Source of the DNA: RGIG250 sp964540025
Lineage (GTDB): Bacteria; Bacillota; Negativicutes; Selenomonadales; Selenomonadaceae
Direction: 5' to 3'
DNA length: 23,800 nucleotides
Assembly: GCA_964540025.1 (NCBI GenBank)
Contig: CAZIKQ010000027.1
Location: forward strand, 1 to 23,800
Below, in pieces: positions 22,397-23,800 of this stretch. A program made the translations under genes and the position numbers. The first letter of the stretch is position 1. Each line of letters begins with the position of its first letter. The notes under the pieces were generated by a model. The model worked only from the letters and a program-made list of their open reading frames with translations, was not told the origin of the DNA and searched no databases.

Positions 22397-23620
22397 ATGT
22401 ATGGAATAGCCTTGATCCTTGTTTTGACCGTTGCCGGGGGGGCTATTGCCTTCATCGGGGACCGGCTGGGAACGAAAATCGGCAAGAAGAAGCTGTCCCT
22501 TTTTGGCCTGCGGCCAAAGCATACGTCTACCCTTGTAACCATCGCCACCGGTCTCTTGATCACCATTACCACCTTCGGGATCATGGCGGCGGTCAGTGAA
22601 AATGTTCGGACGGCGCTCTTCGGCATGGAGAAGCTGAACCGGCGGATCCAGGAGACCCAGACGAAGCTCAACGCTGCCAACGACCAGCTGGAAATGGCCC
22701 AGTCAGAAACGCAAAAATCTCAGGAGGCCCTGCAGCAGAGCAAAGAGGATATGAACCGTCTGGCCAGGCAGCAGGCGGATCTGGAATACAGGACGGCGGC
22801 TCTGCAGGGAGAAAAAAACCGGTTGCAGGCGGACAACAGCCAGTTGATGGAGAAGAATGCCGCCATGGAGGATGACAATGCCCGCCTGCAAAAGGAACAC
22901 GCCGAGCTGGAGAAGCAGACCGAAGCGTTAAAGAGCGGTCTCATCGCCATCCGGGAGGGGAGCATCGTTTTCCAGGCGGGGGAGGTCATCGCTCAGGGCG
23001 TGATTCCCCAAGGGCTTGATGCAAACGGGGTAAGAAGGTCTCTCGACGATCTGGTGGCAGCGGCCAATCAGGAAAACCGGCTCCGGATGGGGCCGGTGGC
23101 CAACCAGTATCCGGAGCTGGTAAATGTTCACCTTACGAGAAATGAGTTCGACGAAGCCGTTGCCAACATGACGGCCAACGGGGAAAAGAAAACCGGGGGC
23201 AGCGGGTATGCCGTCCGTCTCATGGCCTTCGCCAACATGGTGCTGGGGGAGCCGGTACGCTGCGATATAGAGGTTTATGACAATGAGCTCGTCTACCGTC
23301 AGGACGAATTTGTCCACGGCAAGAAGCTGGAAAATATTTCCTCCTACAGCCGGCAAGAAATCGAGGGAATTCTCCGGCAGTTCTTCCGGGAAATCAATCT
23401 GATTGCCTCGGAAAAGGGAGTCATTCCCGATTCCCTCAGAGGCACCGTGGGCGTCATTGACGGCGGGCAGGTATATGAGGTAGCGGAGGCCCTGACGAAG
23501 CTGGAGGGGCAGTGCGCCCTGCTGGCTTATGCCGAACAGGATACTTATACTCTGGGCCCCCTGCGGCTGAAGCTGGGAATTGGCAGGCTGGGCGGCTCTT
23601 TGGGGCTGGATAATGAATAA
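22397..23620 (+). CDS. DUF3084 membrane protein with long coiled coil, function unknown
   Basis: I recognise this as a DUF3084-type protein but no function is established that I can apply. The 407-residue product has two membrane helices (about 1-21 and 45-67), joined by a short basic loop (KIGKKKLSLFGLRPK). A long coiled coil (about 75-182, rich in Q, E, K and L) follows, and then a C-terminal globular domain (about 187-407) with FQAGEVIAQGVIPQG, YAVRLMAFANMVLGEPVRCD and VYEVAEALTKLEGQCALLAY. A TTG at 22376 would add 7 residues; the ATG at 22397 has GGGAGA 6 bases upstream. It lies 32 bases after the LptF/G-type gene and ends the plus-strand run, so a part in the cell envelope or LPS transport is a reasonable inference. 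Confidence 0.8.
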   Translation: MYGIALILVLTVAGGAIAFIGDRLGTKIGKKKLSLFGLRPKHTSTLVTIATGLLITITTFGIMAAVSENVRTALFGMEKLNRRIQETQTKLNAANDQLEMAQSETQKSQEALQQSKEDMNRLARQQADLEYRTAALQGEKNRLQADNSQLMEKNAAMEDDNARLQKEHAELEKQTEALKSGLIAIREGSIVFQAGEVIAQGVIPQGLDANGVRRSLDDLVAAANQENRLRMGPVANQYPELVNVHLTRNEFDEAVANMTANGEKKTGGSGYAVRLMAFANMVLGEPVRCDIEVYDNELVYRQDEFVHGKKLENISSYSRQEIEGILRQFFREINLIASEKGVIPDSLRGTVGVIDGGQVYEVAEALTKLEGQCALLAYAEQDTYTLGPLRLKLGIGRLGGSLGLDNE

Positions 23621-23649
23621 TTTGGTGGAGATGGGCGTTGTCTGAAAGC

Positions 23650-23800
23650 CACCCCTTTAGGGGAGGTGGTCGAAGGCCGCAGGCCGAAGACCGGAGGGGT
23701 GAAGATTAGCCGAGAGGTTTACTTATGTTACCTCTCAGTCAGCTACGCTGACAGCTCCTTCAAACTACTAAGCTCTGCCATCGTCTTGCGACTCGGCAAT
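23650..23800 (+). repeat. Hairpin-rich intergenic repeat, right copy, cut by window end
   Basis: This is the inverted counterpart of 2436-2597, differing by scattered substitutions, a 2-base indel and a missing 14-base tandem unit. It begins with a CCACC/GGTGG hairpin holding CCCC-TTTA-GGGG (23649-23669). The self-complementary GAAGGCCGCAGGCC/GAAGACC part and a GAGGT/ACCTC stem (about 23714-23734) follow. The 25 bases shared with 2-26 (23734-23758) come next, then the start of the AAACTACTAAGC arm. It lies just after the DUF3084 gene, and the element continues beyond the window. Confidence 0.8.

Overview
The window looks like chromosome of a diderm Firmicute of the class Negativicutes. The evidence is a nearly complete Gram-negative lipid A, Kdo and Lpt gene set combined with strong AGGAGG-type ribosome binding sites, GTG and TTG starts, and a WaaA-LpxK fusion protein. 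A gut or rumen Acidaminococcaceae-like organism is a reasonable guess, but the sequence does not name a species. The DNA is GC-rich and densely coding.

Layout: positions 1-255 hold the end of a hairpin repeat and the recJ leader; recJ follows (256-2334, +). Positions 2335-2699 are a mosaic of hairpin repeats and terminators. A sodium:alanine/glycine symporter gene lies on the minus strand (2700-4088) and has a leader with a promoter and an attenuator-like hairpin. A 405-base divergent spacer follows. From 4494 to 23620 every gene is on the plus strand: an HD-GYP c-di-GMP phosphodiesterase, lpxC, fabZ, lpxA, lpxI, lpxB, msbA, a waaA-lpxK fusion, kdsB, kdsA, kdsD, kdsC, an lpxL-type acyltransferase, lptC, lptA, lptB, one lptF/lptG-type permease and a DUF3084 protein. 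Positions 23650-23800 carry a copy of the 2436-2597 repeat in opposite orientation, cut by the window end.

How the genes work together: LpxA and LpxC start lipid A synthesis and FabZ supplies hydroxyacyl-ACP metabolism. LpxI (in place of LpxH) and LpxB build the disaccharide, and the LpxK half of the fusion phosphorylates it. KdsD, KdsA, KdsC and KdsB make CMP-Kdo, the WaaA half transfers Kdo, and the LpxL homologue adds a secondary acyl chain. MsbA flips the product and LptB, LptF/G, LptC and LptA carry it outwards. lpxD, lptD, lptE and a second LptF/G permease are not here and must lie elsewhere or be replaced.

Points of most interest: a 39-base promoter module present almost identically before the HD-GYP gene and before fabZ; the bifunctional WaaA-LpxK; the HD-GYP gene directly before lpxC; the uncharacterised DUF3084 gene ending the Lpt run; and inverted hairpin repeats on both sides of the cluster, with compensatory stem changes. 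I did not see phage, IS, CRISPR, tRNA or rRNA genes.
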